The notes beneath the pieces were generated by a model that was given only the letters and a program-made list of their open reading frames with translations, did not search any database and was not told the origin of the DNA. Source: Candidatus Latescibacterota bacterium (GTDB taxonomy: Bacteria > Krumholzibacteriota > Krumholzibacteriia > Krumholzibacteriales > Krumholzibacteriaceae). Taken from it: a DNA stretch of 39,933 bases. How positions within the stretch are numbered: position 1 is the first letter of the stretch; every line of letters starts with the position of its first letter. Both the position numbers and the translations under genes were made by a program. The DNA lies in assembly GCA_019038625.1 (NCBI GenBank), contig JAHOYU010000176.1, forward strand, positions 1-39,933. Direction: 5' to 3'. Of the stretch, positions 24,599-33,888 are shown in pieces.

Positions 24599-25132
24599 TT
24601 GAAACGATACAGTCGACTTATGACTATTACCTTTGTGACTTTACTAGCAATAGTGCTGTTCGGGTCGTCTGCAGGAAGCGCATTCCCGCCGCCTCCGGAT
24701 TTTCTTTCACCTCCTGACACGATCATCGTATTGGCTGATCCAGGCCAGGATGCTGGCGGTCCTGCCAGGGCCGGGGGTGAACCGGACAGCTTTGATCTGT
24801 CCGAGAGAAGCAGGCTTCTTCTTTATCCGAGCAAACTTGAAAATATTAACACGAATCTGGTCTTCTCAGTTCGAAAGCAGAGGCCGGCGAACAGCCTGAT
24901 GGGATATGAGATATACAGAGCTTCCAGAATGCAGTGTACGGTCCAGGGTGCCAGTGCTGGTGCTACCCTGGGGCTGATGGCCGGAGCCTTCGGCGAGATG
25001 ATCGGCGCCTGGGATGATGATACATCCTGGTACATCGGTGGCGCGATGGCCGCCTTTGGAGCCTTGTACGGGGGGAAGATCAAGGCCGATGACAAGGGAT
25101 GGAGCCTGCGGATCAGATGGGATGACGACTGA
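24599..25132 (+). CDS. Secreted small protein with Gly-rich hairpin, TTG start
   Basis: A 177-residue exported protein. The TTG at 24599 follows AAGGAGG by ten bases and begins an ideal signal peptide (KRYSRLMTITFVTLLAIVLFG, cleaved near GSA-FPP). An upstream ATG at 24563 precedes that ribosome-binding site and is unlikely. The mature part is Pro-rich at first. It then has a Gly-Ala-rich hydrophobic pair, TLGLMAGAFGEMIGAW and YIGGAMAAFGALYGGKI, which may be a glycine-zipper hairpin in the outer membrane. I recognise no family. Confidence 0.65.
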   Translation: MKRYSRLMTITFVTLLAIVLFGSSAGSAFPPPPDFLSPPDTIIVLADPGQDAGGPARAGGEPDSFDLSERSRLLLYPSKLENINTNLVFSVRKQRPANSLMGYEIYRASRMQCTVQGASAGATLGLMAGAFGEMIGAWDDDTSWYIGGAMAAFGALYGGKIKADDKGWSLRIRWDDD

Positions 25133-25179
25133 CACAACAGGAGATCCGAGCAGGACTGTTATCCACCTTTCCTGCTATG

Positions 25180-25200
25180 TTATGCCACCTTCTGGCATAA
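25180..25200 (+). terminator. Hairpin between 24599 gene and propeller lipoprotein
   Basis: TTATGCCA (25180-25187) and TGGCATAA (25193-25200) form a perfect 8-bp stem with a five-base loop. No T-run follows, so it may be a terminator or an operator. A second small hairpin (TCCCGA/TCGGGA) lies near 25337 before the next gene. Confidence 0.4.
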
Positions 25201-25372
25201 TGGATGCATGATTCTATTAAATTGAAGTGAAATTCTAACTCCTCTGTTTTCAGCCGGATAAGGCTTCGGCCTGCTGTGCCTGGTTGATGGATTGCGATAA
25301 AACCGAAATGATCGGCGCATTTCGCCGAAAAAATCCCGATTTTCGGGAATAGATTGATTCGAGGTAGAGATC

Positions 25373-27175
25373 ATGAATATCAATAGATCGATAATAATAG
25401 CCCTCGCGGGGGTAGTGATGTTGATCTCCGCATGTGGAAGGGACGGGGAGACGATACACATACCACCCGATATACCTCCCGTCGACGATCTTGCTTTTGA
25501 GTTTGAGAGGATGCAAACAGGCCCCGGTCCGGAGCTGACTGGTATCAGTTACACCGAAGACGGGTATGCAATCGCTGTCGGTTTTGACGGTGCTTTTCTG
25601 AGAGATGAAGGAAGCTCACAATGGGCGCGTCCGGGAACCGGGATTACATCAGATCTCAGGGACATACACGCAAGATCTCGCTATGAGTTGTGGACAATAG
25701 GAAAAGAAGGATCTATTTATCATTACGAAATGAATAAATGGAACATCGTCTATGACGATCCTGATGACAATACACTTAACACTGTTTGGAGCCTTTCCAG
25801 AAGGATCCATTACGCTGTAGGATCTCGAGGAACTATCGTAAAATATCGCGGTGGCCCCTGGCGTAAGACCCGGACCGGGATTAAGTATGACCTGTTTGGA
25901 ATCTGGGGGACTTCCGAGTATAACCTCTATTTTGGGGGTGAAGAAGGCGCTATTTACTATTATAACGGCACGTTGATGCGGATGGATTCACATGTCACGA
26001 CGACAATACGAAGTATATGGGGTTTTTCAACTGACAATATTTATGCCGTTGGAGATGAAGGAACGATACTCAGGTTCGACGGAGATGAATGGTCCAGGCA
26101 GGATTCCCCGGTTTCAGGAGATATCTTCGATGTGTGGGGATTGGAGCCATCAAACGTATATGCCGTCGGAGAGGGAGGAATGATACTCCATAGCGATGGA
26201 ATGTCCTGGACGCAGTTATCCAGTCCTACTCCGAATACTCTTAGACGGTTACAAGGGTATCTGGATCCCAGACGTATACTGGATGTTGAATGTTCAGATA
26301 TCTGTGCAGTCGGTGACAAAGGCACTATTCTGCATTATGATCGCAATGAGTGGAGGGTATTCGATCAGTATTTCAAGTCGCCGATAAATAAAGTATCCAT
26401 CACAGGTGAAGATGAATTCATAGCAGTTGGAGAATCATCGATAATACTCAGGTTCAAAGATGGGGAATTATCCAATATAAATGAACTTAATACGGTTGAT
26501 CTCCTTGATATAAGTATTAGTTCAGATTCTAATGTATTTATAGTCGGGACTGATGGTGGAGTTTACAAGTTGGACGGCTCAAGGCTTGAACGTGTGAATT
26601 GGTCGACCAATCTCGATGAAAAGTTCTTCAGATCTGTCTGGGCGAACAATTGGTACGATATCTTTGTCGTTGGCAATGGTGGATCGATCGAACATTTCTC
26701 AGGAGCTTCCTGGGATAAATATTCAAGCGGAACAACAATGGATCTTTATGATGTTCACGGGTCTTCCCATACCAATGTGATTGCTGTAGGAGATATGGGC
26801 AATGCGCTGCATTTCGATGGCTGGGAATGGAGTCATCTAGAGACAGGTTCGGATGTACCTCTCTCTGCAGTCTGGATGAGTGATGGAGGAACTGCTTTTG
26901 TAGTAGGAGCCTCCGGAACCATTCTGAAATTCGACGGAGATACATGGACACAAATGAATAGTGGAACGACCAGGGATCTGAATGACATCAAAGGTGTTTC
27001 GGTCGAGGACGTATTTGCCGTGGGGGCCGATGGGACTCTGCTGCACTACAATGGATATGGCTGGACCGAAATACCAACTGGCTATCCGCACGATATCCTT
27101 GGAATCGATATAGGATACGGCATGATGGTCCTTGTCGGGGCGGATGGCTCGGTACTCAAGACTTTAACTGAATGA
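25373..27175 (+). CDS. Beta-propeller-repeat lipoprotein
   Basis: A 600-residue lipoprotein with lipobox LISAC, Cys21. The mature protein is built from about a dozen repeats of roughly 40-45 residues with the pattern W-G-x-S-x-x-N-x-Y-A-V-G-D-x-G-T-I-L-x-F-D-G-x-x-W. Two successive examples are NIYAVGDEGTILRFDGDEW and NVYAVGEGGMILHSDGMSW. These resemble the photosynthesis-system-II-stability-like and SGTT...W repeats of secreted bacterial propellers. The protein should sit on the outer membrane or cell surface and bind a ligand or partner; no catalytic residues stand out. It is convergent with the pseudopilin-like lipoprotein and shares a terminator. Confidence 0.8.
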   Translation: MNINRSIIIALAGVVMLISACGRDGETIHIPPDIPPVDDLAFEFERMQTGPGPELTGISYTEDGYAIAVGFDGAFLRDEGSSQWARPGTGITSDLRDIHARSRYELWTIGKEGSIYHYEMNKWNIVYDDPDDNTLNTVWSLSRRIHYAVGSRGTIVKYRGGPWRKTRTGIKYDLFGIWGTSEYNLYFGGEEGAIYYYNGTLMRMDSHVTTTIRSIWGFSTDNIYAVGDEGTILRFDGDEWSRQDSPVSGDIFDVWGLEPSNVYAVGEGGMILHSDGMSWTQLSSPTPNTLRRLQGYLDPRRILDVECSDICAVGDKGTILHYDRNEWRVFDQYFKSPINKVSITGEDEFIAVGESSIILRFKDGELSNINELNTVDLLDISISSDSNVFIVGTDGGVYKLDGSRLERVNWSTNLDEKFFRSVWANNWYDIFVVGNGGSIEHFSGASWDKYSSGTTMDLYDVHGSSHTNVIAVGDMGNALHFDGWEWSHLETGSDVPLSAVWMSDGGTAFVVGASGTILKFDGDTWTQMNSGTTRDLNDIKGVSVEDVFAVGADGTLLHYNGYGWTEIPTGYPHDILGIDIGYGMMVLVGADGSVLKTLTE

Positions 27176-27204
27176 CCGGAATTTAGATTGAATCGATATA
27201 GAAA

Positions 27205-27238
27205 ACGGCCTCTGTCCGGATGACTGGACAGGGGCCGT
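27205..27238. terminator. Bidirectional terminator
   Basis: A 13-bp stem (ACGGCCTCTGTCC and its complement with one wobble pair), with an eight-base loop. A-rich sequence lies to the left and TCTTATAAA to the right, between two convergent lipoprotein genes. It can serve both. Confidence 0.8.
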
Positions 27239-27257
27239 CTTATAAATGATCGTTATT

Positions 27258-28352
27258 TTACTCACCGGGAAAATATACAAGGGTGACTATGGTTGTCCCG
27301 AGCCATTCACCGACGCCGGTGATACAGTAGCCGGCATTGATTCCATCTATGACAGCCGCCTGATACCCGCTTTCTCCCGGATTACACGCTGACCCACCCC
27401 ATACGCTCGGTTCGGTGCGGCGTGAAGTATATGGATTGACGAGCAGCATGCCACCTGACAGGAAGTCCGTAAGACGGTTGCCTCCCGGCGTCATGTCCGC
27501 TGCGCTAGCCGGATATACACCGCCATTTTCGGCGGCAAATGCCTCTGCCGCGAATCGAATAATATGACAATTGGCGATTACTTCAGCATCTTCCTGATTC
27601 CGGATATTCGACACATCGCATATCAGCGAGGAGTATCCGTATCCGGCTATAACGAATCCGACGATGAAGCCACCTTCCTCTATGGACTTGTATCCTATCT
27701 GGCCGGGAACCAAAGCTGTCTCACAGGACGGCTCAGTATTCTCACCTGTGATGGCATTTTCGAGCAGGCTGCCGTCGGGGAGATAATCTCTAAGGCATTT
27801 GCCCACATTGTTCGAGGGCCAATCCAGAGACCATGGATAGATATCTTTGTTTTCTTCGATATATGCCTGAATCGCTTCATGCAGGAGCTGGCATCCCAGA
27901 ATAACAGCCGAGTCTTCCGGGTAGTGTGTGTTCGAAATATCTACTATCAACGAATCATTGCCGAATCCGGTAATCCGGTACCCGACGCATTTATCTTCAT
28001 TGATAAGGGGAAGGTATCCGATCTCACCCGATGCTGAAGCTATTTCTACCGACGGTTCAAGTCTCCACCATTCGTATGGGTTCCATAGATACTTGCGTTC
28101 GGGCAGGAGGTCTTTGACGGAAAAGTAATCGAAAATATTGTCTGAGTCTACATTTCGCGGATATTCCCCAAAGTTGCTGCGGGCGAATTCCTCAACAGCC
28201 GCCTGGAGAACAAGGCAATTTTCACGGACCAGGTCTTCTGCCGAAGTGTCCACTATAAGCGTTTCTGTCTCGACAGGGTTGGTATTTTCGCTGCATCCTG
28301 CGAGAAGACAAAGGGTTGCGGTGGCAACATATAGAAATACTTTTATTTTCAT
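27258..28352 (-). CDS. Lipoprotein with three pseudopilin-like repeats
   Basis: A 364-residue lipoprotein (LLAGC, Cys20). Three copies of one domain lie at about 43-139, 149-247 and 257-355. Each begins with a helix like ENCLVLQAAVEEFARSNFGEYP, contains a Leu-Pro or Phe-Leu-x-G turn, and ends NPY...TEPS...G-x-I-G-Y...G-Y-x-I-T-G-x-G. This is the globular part of type II pseudopilin/GspG-like proteins without the prepilin N-terminal helix. Membrane-anchored pseudopilin-like triplicates are unusual, and the role is unknown. GGAAG lies nine bases before the ATG. Confidence 0.65.
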   Translation of the reverse strand: MKIKVFLYVATATLCLLAGCSENTNPVETETLIVDTSAEDLVRENCLVLQAAVEEFARSNFGEYPRNVDSDNIFDYFSVKDLLPERKYLWNPYEWWRLEPSVEIASASGEIGYLPLINEDKCVGYRITGFGNDSLIVDISNTHYPEDSAVILGCQLLHEAIQAYIEENKDIYPWSLDWPSNNVGKCLRDYLPDGSLLENAITGENTEPSCETALVPGQIGYKSIEEGGFIVGFVIAGYGYSSLICDVSNIRNQEDAEVIANCHIIRFAAEAFAAENGGVYPASAADMTPGGNRLTDFLSGGMLLVNPYTSRRTEPSVWGGSACNPGESGYQAAVIDGINAGYCITGVGEWLGTTIVTLVYFPGE

Positions 28353-28483
28353 ATCATAACTTCCATTTTCAGGCAGAGAAGACAGAGAGTTGATGTGAGG
28401 ATATGCATATACTGCGCCAGCCAGCCCAGGTCAACATGCAGAGTCTATTTCGGGGGTTATACACTGACTACCGTTCATGGATG

Positions 28484-29473
28484 TCAGCCCCGCAACCGTT
28501 TTCGCATATCCTCGACGAGCGGTTTCGAGCCGACATAAAGTGCCGTCCTCTGATGCGGGGTCTCAGGTAGTATATCAAGGATGTCGTTGCCGTTCTCATC
28601 GATCGCGCAGCCACCTGCCTCACGTGCTATAAAAGCCGCTACATTTGCCTCGTAGAGCAGGCGCAGTTTTCCGGCCGGCCTGTTCTTCTGCGGGTTTGGA
28701 TGATTGACGATAGCCGGGTACATGAACATTCCGCCATTGGAGAGAAGGCGGTGAAAATCTCCCGCGAGCGAGCCTGAGTAACGGAATGAATATTTCGGTT
28801 CGTTCCCGTTTATCCAGTCCTGGACCCTGGGGTCGAAGGTCGTGCGGTTCGACGAATTGAACGACAACTCCCAGTCTCTTTTTGTCTCCGGCATGACCAG
28901 GCGTTCGTAATTTTCCGGAATGACATATGTCATCGTCTCGTCCAGATGAAAACGGAAGACGCCTGTGTCCGCGAGGGCCAGAGTAAAGACTCCGTTCGGG
29001 ATCAGGAATATTCCGGCGGCACGCAGTTCAGTGCCCTTGCGCAGATGGCCGTCTTCAGGGCCGTCGAGTTTTCTCTTGGCTACGGCGAACATAAGGCCGA
29101 CCGGGAGGTTATGTTTGATATTGCTCGAACCGTCGAGCGGGTCGTAATAGAAGAAGTAACGGCCGTCTTCCTCGTTCAGAGGGATCGGATCGGCCTCTTC
29201 CTCGGATATGGCACAGATCACCTGGTTCGATCGGCGGAGGTAATGGAGGACGATCGAGTCAGCGATATCGTCCATCTTCATCACATTCTCACCCTGAACA
29301 TTGGTGACGCCAGTCTCGCCCATTACATTCTTCAACGAACCGGTCTGATAGAAATACTGAATATATTTGGCGGCAGTCTGCACGGCTTCGAGGAGCACGA
29401 GAAAATTGTAACTGCGTTTGTGGTGCTCCTGGTGATGCAGCATGAAATCCATGAAGCTCTGATCAAGTTTCAC
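28484..29473 (-). CDS. fbp: Class I fructose-1,6-bisphosphatase
   Basis: A 329-residue phosphatase that hydrolyses fructose 1,6-bisphosphate to fructose 6-phosphate in gluconeogenesis. The metal-binding segments are AISEEEAD (88-95) and DPLDGSSNIKHN (111-122), the family signature. YSGSLAGDFHRLLSNGGMFMYP and GKLRLLYEANVAAFIAREAGG match the substrate-binding and C-terminal regions. The start is GTG, with GAGAGGAG seven bases upstream. Divergent from the second RRM gene, 286 bases apart. Complements the PPi-type phosphofructokinase at 9962. Confidence 0.95.
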   Translation of the reverse strand: MKLDQSFMDFMLHHQEHHKRSYNFLVLLEAVQTAAKYIQYFYQTGSLKNVMGETGVTNVQGENVMKMDDIADSIVLHYLRRSNQVICAISEEEADPIPLNEEDGRYFFYYDPLDGSSNIKHNLPVGLMFAVAKRKLDGPEDGHLRKGTELRAAGIFLIPNGVFTLALADTGVFRFHLDETMTYVIPENYERLVMPETKRDWELSFNSSNRTTFDPRVQDWINGNEPKYSFRYSGSLAGDFHRLLSNGGMFMYPAIVNHPNPQKNRPAGKLRLLYEANVAAFIAREAGGCAIDENGNDILDILPETPHQRTALYVGSKPLVEDMRKRLRG

Positions 29474-29567
29474 ACCGGACTCCTCTCGTTAATTATCATG
29501 AAAAAGATGTAGCAGTTTCGTGCCCGTCTGACAAGTCAGATAAATTTCTTCATAGTGGAAAAAATGC

Positions 29568-29595
29568 TTGCGGACATAGAGAATTATGTTATATT
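29568..29595 (+). promoter_or_regulatory. Promoter for RRM gene 2
   Basis: TTGCGG (29568-29573), a 16-base spacer and TATATT (29590-29595). Transcription from about 29602 gives a leader of about 158 bases, nearly the same length as for the first RRM gene. Confidence 0.5.
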
Positions 29596-29759
29596 CCGCC
29601 ACAGAACAGTGCGATTAGGATTGGATTTATGAAGTCATCCGGATGGGGGCGATAGAGAAACCTGCCTCACTTCATCCCTGATGGGACGCTCACTTGATTT
29701 TAATCTCAAAACTGTCGAAAAGTAGAGTTTAAACCCGTTGAGACCATCAGGAGGTCACA

Positions 29760-30080
29760 ATGAAGATTTATGTAGGAAACATGTCTTATGACACAAGTGA
29801 AGACGACCTGCGCACAGCTTTCGAAGCTCACGGCACGGTCGACTCTGTAGCCATCATCTCCGATAGAGATACCGGTCGCCCGAAGGGCTTCGGTTTTGTC
29901 GAGATGTCAAATGACGATGAAGCCAAGGCTGCCATTGAAGCCCTGAACGAAAAGGACCTAGGGGGTCGTACGCTCAAAGTAAACGAAGCACGTCCTCGCA
30001 ACGATAATCGCGGTGGCGGCGGTGGCGGCGGTCGTGGCGGCGGCGGCGGCAGAGGCGGCGGCGGTTGGGGCAGCTACTAG
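29760..30080 (+). CDS. Glycine-rich RRM RNA-binding protein (copy 2)
   Basis: A 106-residue RRM protein. RNP2 KIYVGNM and RNP1 KGFGFVEM are in the same positions as in the 6495 copy, and about 80% of the first 80 residues are the same. The tail is a run of Gly-Gly-Arg repeats ending GGWGSY. AGGAGG precedes the ATG. Possible roles are cold adaptation and RNA chaperoning. The nearby hairpin at 30172 resembles the one after copy 1. Confidence 0.9.
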   Translation: MKIYVGNMSYDTSEDDLRTAFEAHGTVDSVAIISDRDTGRPKGFGFVEMSNDDEAKAAIEALNEKDLGGRTLKVNEARPRNDNRGGGGGGGRGGGGGRGGGGWGSY

Positions 30081-30171
30081 GCTAAGCTTCAAATGTCGGT
30101 CCTGATCACGCGTCTGGCAGGTCGTTTTATGACGCGGATCGTTTAGGGACCTCTGAATTTGTATAAAGAAT

Positions 30172-30199
30172 GTAGAGGGAGGCAATAGCTTCCCTCTAC
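30172..30199 (+). terminator. Hairpin terminator after RRM gene 2
   Basis: A 12-bp stem GTAGAGGGAGGC / GCTTCCCTCTAC with an AATA loop and one G-U pair. TTCGTTATTGACC follows. The stem core GAGGGA/TCCCTC and the TTGACC nearby also occur around the first RRM hairpin. Confidence 0.6.
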
Positions 30200-30404
30200 T
30201 TCGTTATTGACCTGAAGTCTACACACATATTCCCATCAAAACCGATGTATTAATCTGTCGTTGAGCTGAACTCTATGTTAGGTTCAAAGTGAGTGCGGAG
30301 CAGCCTGTATCATGGTGATGTCTTGCGCTGCGTAAAGAATTGCGCAGGGCGAGATATGCGCAGGTCGCCGATTCGAATGTCCTTAATTAAAATGGAGTCT
30401 TTTT

Positions 30405-31940
30405 ATGTCAAAGAAGTCTTTTCTTTTATTCACAGGTGTCATCATATCCGTTGTATTTCTGTCTGCCTGGCCAGCTGCGGCGGGAAATGATTACCTGCAC
30501 CATCAGATCTCGGTGACGGTCGATCCGGGCGATCAGTTTATGGAAGCGGTCGATACCATTACCGTTCCCCTTTCCTGTAAAACCGATTCACTCGAGTTTT
30601 CCCTTCTGTCTAACCTGGAACCACGGTTGTTGAGTTCCGGCGCGACACTGATCCTTGTCGGAGAGGATGTCGAGGGGGAAGATCCCGGTATGGACAGGGA
30701 GGAAAGTTCCGATGCTTCCGGCATGTCGTTGAACCGGTATCTGATAGTATTCGGGAAATCACGTGACCGGGATACTGATCTGATAATCGAGTTTAAGGGA
30801 AAAATATATTTTCCGATTGAAGAATCCGGTCCTGAATATGCCAGGGGGTTCAGCCAGACTCCAGGCCTTATATCGGATCGGGGTGTGTATCTTGCGGGAT
30901 CGACCTGCTGGGTACCCGATTTCGATGGCGACCTTCTCACTTTCGAGATGACTGTCAGTATGCCTGACGGCTGGGACGCTGTCAGTCAGGGCGAAAGGAC
31001 ATTTCACAAGAAATACGAGAGTGGACCGGGTGAAGTGGAAAGGATCTCTCGCTGGACTTCAAACGAGCCCATGGAAGAAATATATCTGATAGCGGCGCAG
31101 TTTCATGAATATACTCTCCAGGCGGGAGACGTCGAAGTGATGGCCTTCCTCAGGACCCCGGATGAAGCGCTGGCCGGAAAATATCTGGAGACTACCGGAC
31201 AGTATCTTGAGATGTATTGCGACCTGATAGGTGATTATCCATTCTCGAAATTCGCACTCATCGAAAATTTCTGGGAGACCGGCTATGGTATGCCTTCGTT
31301 CACTCTGCTTGGTGAGAAAGTTATAAGATTTCCCTTCATACTTCACTCTTCCTATCCGCACGAACTTCTTCATAACTGGTGGGGAAACAGCGTATATGTA
31401 GATTTTGAACAGGGAAACTGGTGTGAGGGGCTGACAACCTACATGGCCGATCACCTGATAAAAGAACAACGAGGGCAGGGGGCACAGTACCGGAGAAATA
31501 CGCTGCAGACTTACACGAACTATGTGAATACCGGCAACGATCTTCCTCTCAGCGATTTTATCTCCCGTCATAACGCGGCGACCGCGTCTGTCGGCTATGG
31601 TAAGTCCCTGATGATGTTCAACATGCTCAGGCAAATGGTAGGAGACGAAGCGTTTGTCAAGGGAGTCAGACTTTTCTATGAGAAGAACAGGTTCAGAGCT
31701 GCGTCATTCGATGATATCCGAAGAGCTTTCGAAAATGTCTACGGACGTGGACTGGTCACATTCTTCAGTCAGTGGGTCGCGCGGACAGGCGCTCCTGAAC
31801 TGAGGATAGAGGACGCATCCCTCAACGGCTCTGACGGTCGGTGGACGATCGATCTGACCATGGAACAGATACAGGAAGATGATGCATATACGCTTGAGAT
31901 CCCGATACTTATTTCTTTTGCTGACAGCCAGGCCACTTGA
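30405..31940 (+). CDS. M1-family peptidase, N-terminal part of interrupted gene
   Basis: A 511-residue secreted metallopeptidase. The signal peptide ends near PAAAG. The zinc site is H319-E320-x-x-H323, with the third ligand Glu341 exactly 18 residues on (NWCEGLTTY). TGYGMPSF at 292-299 stands where M1 enzymes have GAMEN. The C-terminal helical domain follows, and translation stops at TGA 31938-31940 in the middle of a further domain. The downstream reading frame is the same frame and continues the domain, so this is the N-terminal half of one gene of about 1150 codons. If translation really stops here, the M1 domain could still be active. TGGAG lies a few bases before the ATG. Confidence 0.85.
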   Translation: MSKKSFLLFTGVIISVVFLSAWPAAAGNDYLHHQISVTVDPGDQFMEAVDTITVPLSCKTDSLEFSLLSNLEPRLLSSGATLILVGEDVEGEDPGMDREESSDASGMSLNRYLIVFGKSRDRDTDLIIEFKGKIYFPIEESGPEYARGFSQTPGLISDRGVYLAGSTCWVPDFDGDLLTFEMTVSMPDGWDAVSQGERTFHKKYESGPGEVERISRWTSNEPMEEIYLIAAQFHEYTLQAGDVEVMAFLRTPDEALAGKYLETTGQYLEMYCDLIGDYPFSKFALIENFWETGYGMPSFTLLGEKVIRFPFILHSSYPHELLHNWWGNSVYVDFEQGNWCEGLTTYMADHLIKEQRGQGAQYRRNTLQTYTNYVNTGNDLPLSDFISRHNAATASVGYGKSLMMFNMLRQMVGDEAFVKGVRLFYEKNRFRAASFDDIRRAFENVYGRGLVTFFSQWVARTGAPELRIEDASLNGSDGRWTIDLTMEQIQEDDAYTLEIPILISFADSQAT

Positions 31941-31946
31941 AAAATA

Positions 31947-33860
31947 ATGATGTATGGAAAGCTGGAACGGTTCGGCCTCTCTTACCGGGACCGGCCACTT
32001 CATATAGATGTGGATCCCGCGTTCGACCTGTTCAGGAGACTTCACTACAACGAGATCCCACCGGCCTTTTCCGGGGCTTACGGCGCTGACAAGGTGACGA
32101 TAGTCCTTCCATCAAAGGTCGAAGAACAGAGGATGAATGCATATTCAGAGCTGGCTGGAGAGTGGGCGGGCGACCCTTCGATCGATGTGGAGATCACAAG
32201 GGACGATCAGTTGAAGGAAATTCCGGGAGACAGGGCCGTATGGCTCTTCGGTAAGGATAACCTGCTGATCCAGCTAGTGAAGAAAGGGTTGGAGGGAAGG
32301 GACGCGGAGATCTTCGGAGATAAGGTTCAGCTTGGCGAGAGTGAAACCAGTTACGAGGGAAACAGCTTTATGGTCGCGGTACGTCATCCTGACGATCCTT
32401 CTGCCATTCTAGCCTGGCTTACAATTGGAGATCCCGAAGCTGTCACCGGGCTTGCCAGGAAGCTTCCGCATTACGGGAAATACGGATACCTTGTTTTTGA
32501 GGGAACCGAACCGGAGAATATTGTAAAAGGTCAATGGGAAACGGTCAGATCTCCCATGTCGTTCTCACTGCCCGACGCAGGGAGGGGCGACGCGGCGGCA
32601 GGACTTCCGAAACGAGAACCTCTTGCCAGACTGGCACCTCTCTTCTCGTCCGGGAGAATGATGGATGATATCAGATATCTTGCGGATGAGGGACTGGAAG
32701 GCAGAGGACTCGGGACACCCGGAATCCAGAAGGCTGCCGAGTATATCGCGGACCGATTCTCGGAGGTGGGGCTCACCCCCGCAGGAGATAACGGAACATA
32801 TTTCCAGGAGTGGGAGGATCATATAAACGGGGATGGTCTTCGGGGCAGGCTGGTCAATGTGATCGGTGTATTGCCCGGGGTGGATAGCGGGCTCGACAGC
32901 GCATCGGTCGTCGTCTGCGCTCACTATGATCATCTTGGGCTGGGTTGGCCGGACGTTCGCAAAGGTAATGAAGGAAAGATCCACCCGGGAGCGGACGATA
33001 ACGCCAGCGGAATTGCCGTGATGATCGAACTCGCCACTCATCTGGCGAGGACAGCCAGCCCTGCGCGAAGTGTCGTATTCGCCGCGTTTACTGCCGAGGA
33101 GAGTGGGCTGAGAGGATCGAAGTACTATGTAAATGAGATGTCAAGTTATCCGGTCTCGAAATGTATCGGCGCGATCAATCTCGATACCGTGGGGCGTCTC
33201 GGGGACGGTAAGGTGATGGTTCTGAACAGTTCCAGTGCTCGCGAATGGCGGTTCATGTTTATCGGGAGCAGCTATGTGACCGGTGTGGAATCGGAGATAA
33301 TAATTAAGGATATTGATGCCAGCGACCAGGTCAGCTTTATCGAGGCCGGTGTGCCTGCTGTACAGATATTCTCAGGGCCACACGGGGATTACCACAGACC
33401 CTCAGATACTATTGACAAGATAGATGAGGAGGGTCTGGTCAAGATCGCCTCTTTCACGAGGGAAGCTATTCTATACCTGGTGGAGAGGGAAGAGCCCCTG
33501 AGTTATTCAGGCCCGGCCCCATCAGCGTCAGCCTCGGGATCGCCTGCAGGCGGGCACCCGGGTGGAAGGTCTGGAAGTCGTGCGGGGAGTCCTTCCCGTC
33601 GTGTCAGTACGGGCTGTATGCCGGACTTTGCTTTCAGTGGGAAAGGTGTGAAAGTATCTTCTGTCTCGGATGGGTCAGCGGCAGATGCTGCCGGCATCAT
33701 TCCAGGAGACGTGATAATAAGACTGGGCAGTATTGACATACATGATCTGAAGGGATATTCCAGCGCGCTGAAATCATTCGAGCCGGGAGATGAAGTCGAC
33801 ATAGTGGTCCTGCGTAGAGGGAATGAGATAAAGAGCAGGATTCTTCTTCAGGAACGTTGA
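31947..33860 (+). CDS. M28 aminopeptidase-PDZ, C-terminal part of interrupted gene
   Basis: From the first ATG after the TGA this encodes 637 residues. Residues 1-55 finish the last domain of the M1 part (LHIDVDPAFDLFRRLHYNEIPP). Residues 230-515 are an M28 peptidase with all metal ligands in place: His326, Asp350 (GADDNASG), Glu384/385 (TAEESG), Asp413 (NLDTVGR) and His483 (GPHGDYHRPSDT). A Ser/Gly-rich linker leads to a PDZ domain at about 550-637. There is no signal peptide and no ribosome-binding site of its own, which supports an interrupted longer gene. Without readthrough the M28-PDZ part would probably stay in the cytoplasm. Confidence 0.85.
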   Translation: MMYGKLERFGLSYRDRPLHIDVDPAFDLFRRLHYNEIPPAFSGAYGADKVTIVLPSKVEEQRMNAYSELAGEWAGDPSIDVEITRDDQLKEIPGDRAVWLFGKDNLLIQLVKKGLEGRDAEIFGDKVQLGESETSYEGNSFMVAVRHPDDPSAILAWLTIGDPEAVTGLARKLPHYGKYGYLVFEGTEPENIVKGQWETVRSPMSFSLPDAGRGDAAAGLPKREPLARLAPLFSSGRMMDDIRYLADEGLEGRGLGTPGIQKAAEYIADRFSEVGLTPAGDNGTYFQEWEDHINGDGLRGRLVNVIGVLPGVDSGLDSASVVVCAHYDHLGLGWPDVRKGNEGKIHPGADDNASGIAVMIELATHLARTASPARSVVFAAFTAEESGLRGSKYYVNEMSSYPVSKCIGAINLDTVGRLGDGKVMVLNSSSAREWRFMFIGSSYVTGVESEIIIKDIDASDQVSFIEAGVPAVQIFSGPHGDYHRPSDTIDKIDEEGLVKIASFTREAILYLVEREEPLSYSGPAPSASASGSPAGGHPGGRSGSRAGSPSRRVSTGCMPDFAFSGKGVKVSSVSDGSAADAAGIIPGDVIIRLGSIDIHDLKGYSSALKSFEPGDEVDIVVLRRGNEIKSRILLQER

Positions 33861-33888
33861 TGGCTGAAGAGAGGGAAAGTAAACGATA

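Noticed and set aside
30001-30070. GGC-rich repeat as a CRISPR or satellite array
   Set aside because: It encodes the Gly-Gly-Arg tail of the RRM protein; there are no spacers or regular repeat units.
31938-31940. Selenocysteine or other programmed recoding at the TGA
   Set aside because: No SECIS-like hairpin or conserved cysteine/selenocysteine context is seen, and the site is not at a catalytic residue. Mutation or sequence error is simpler.
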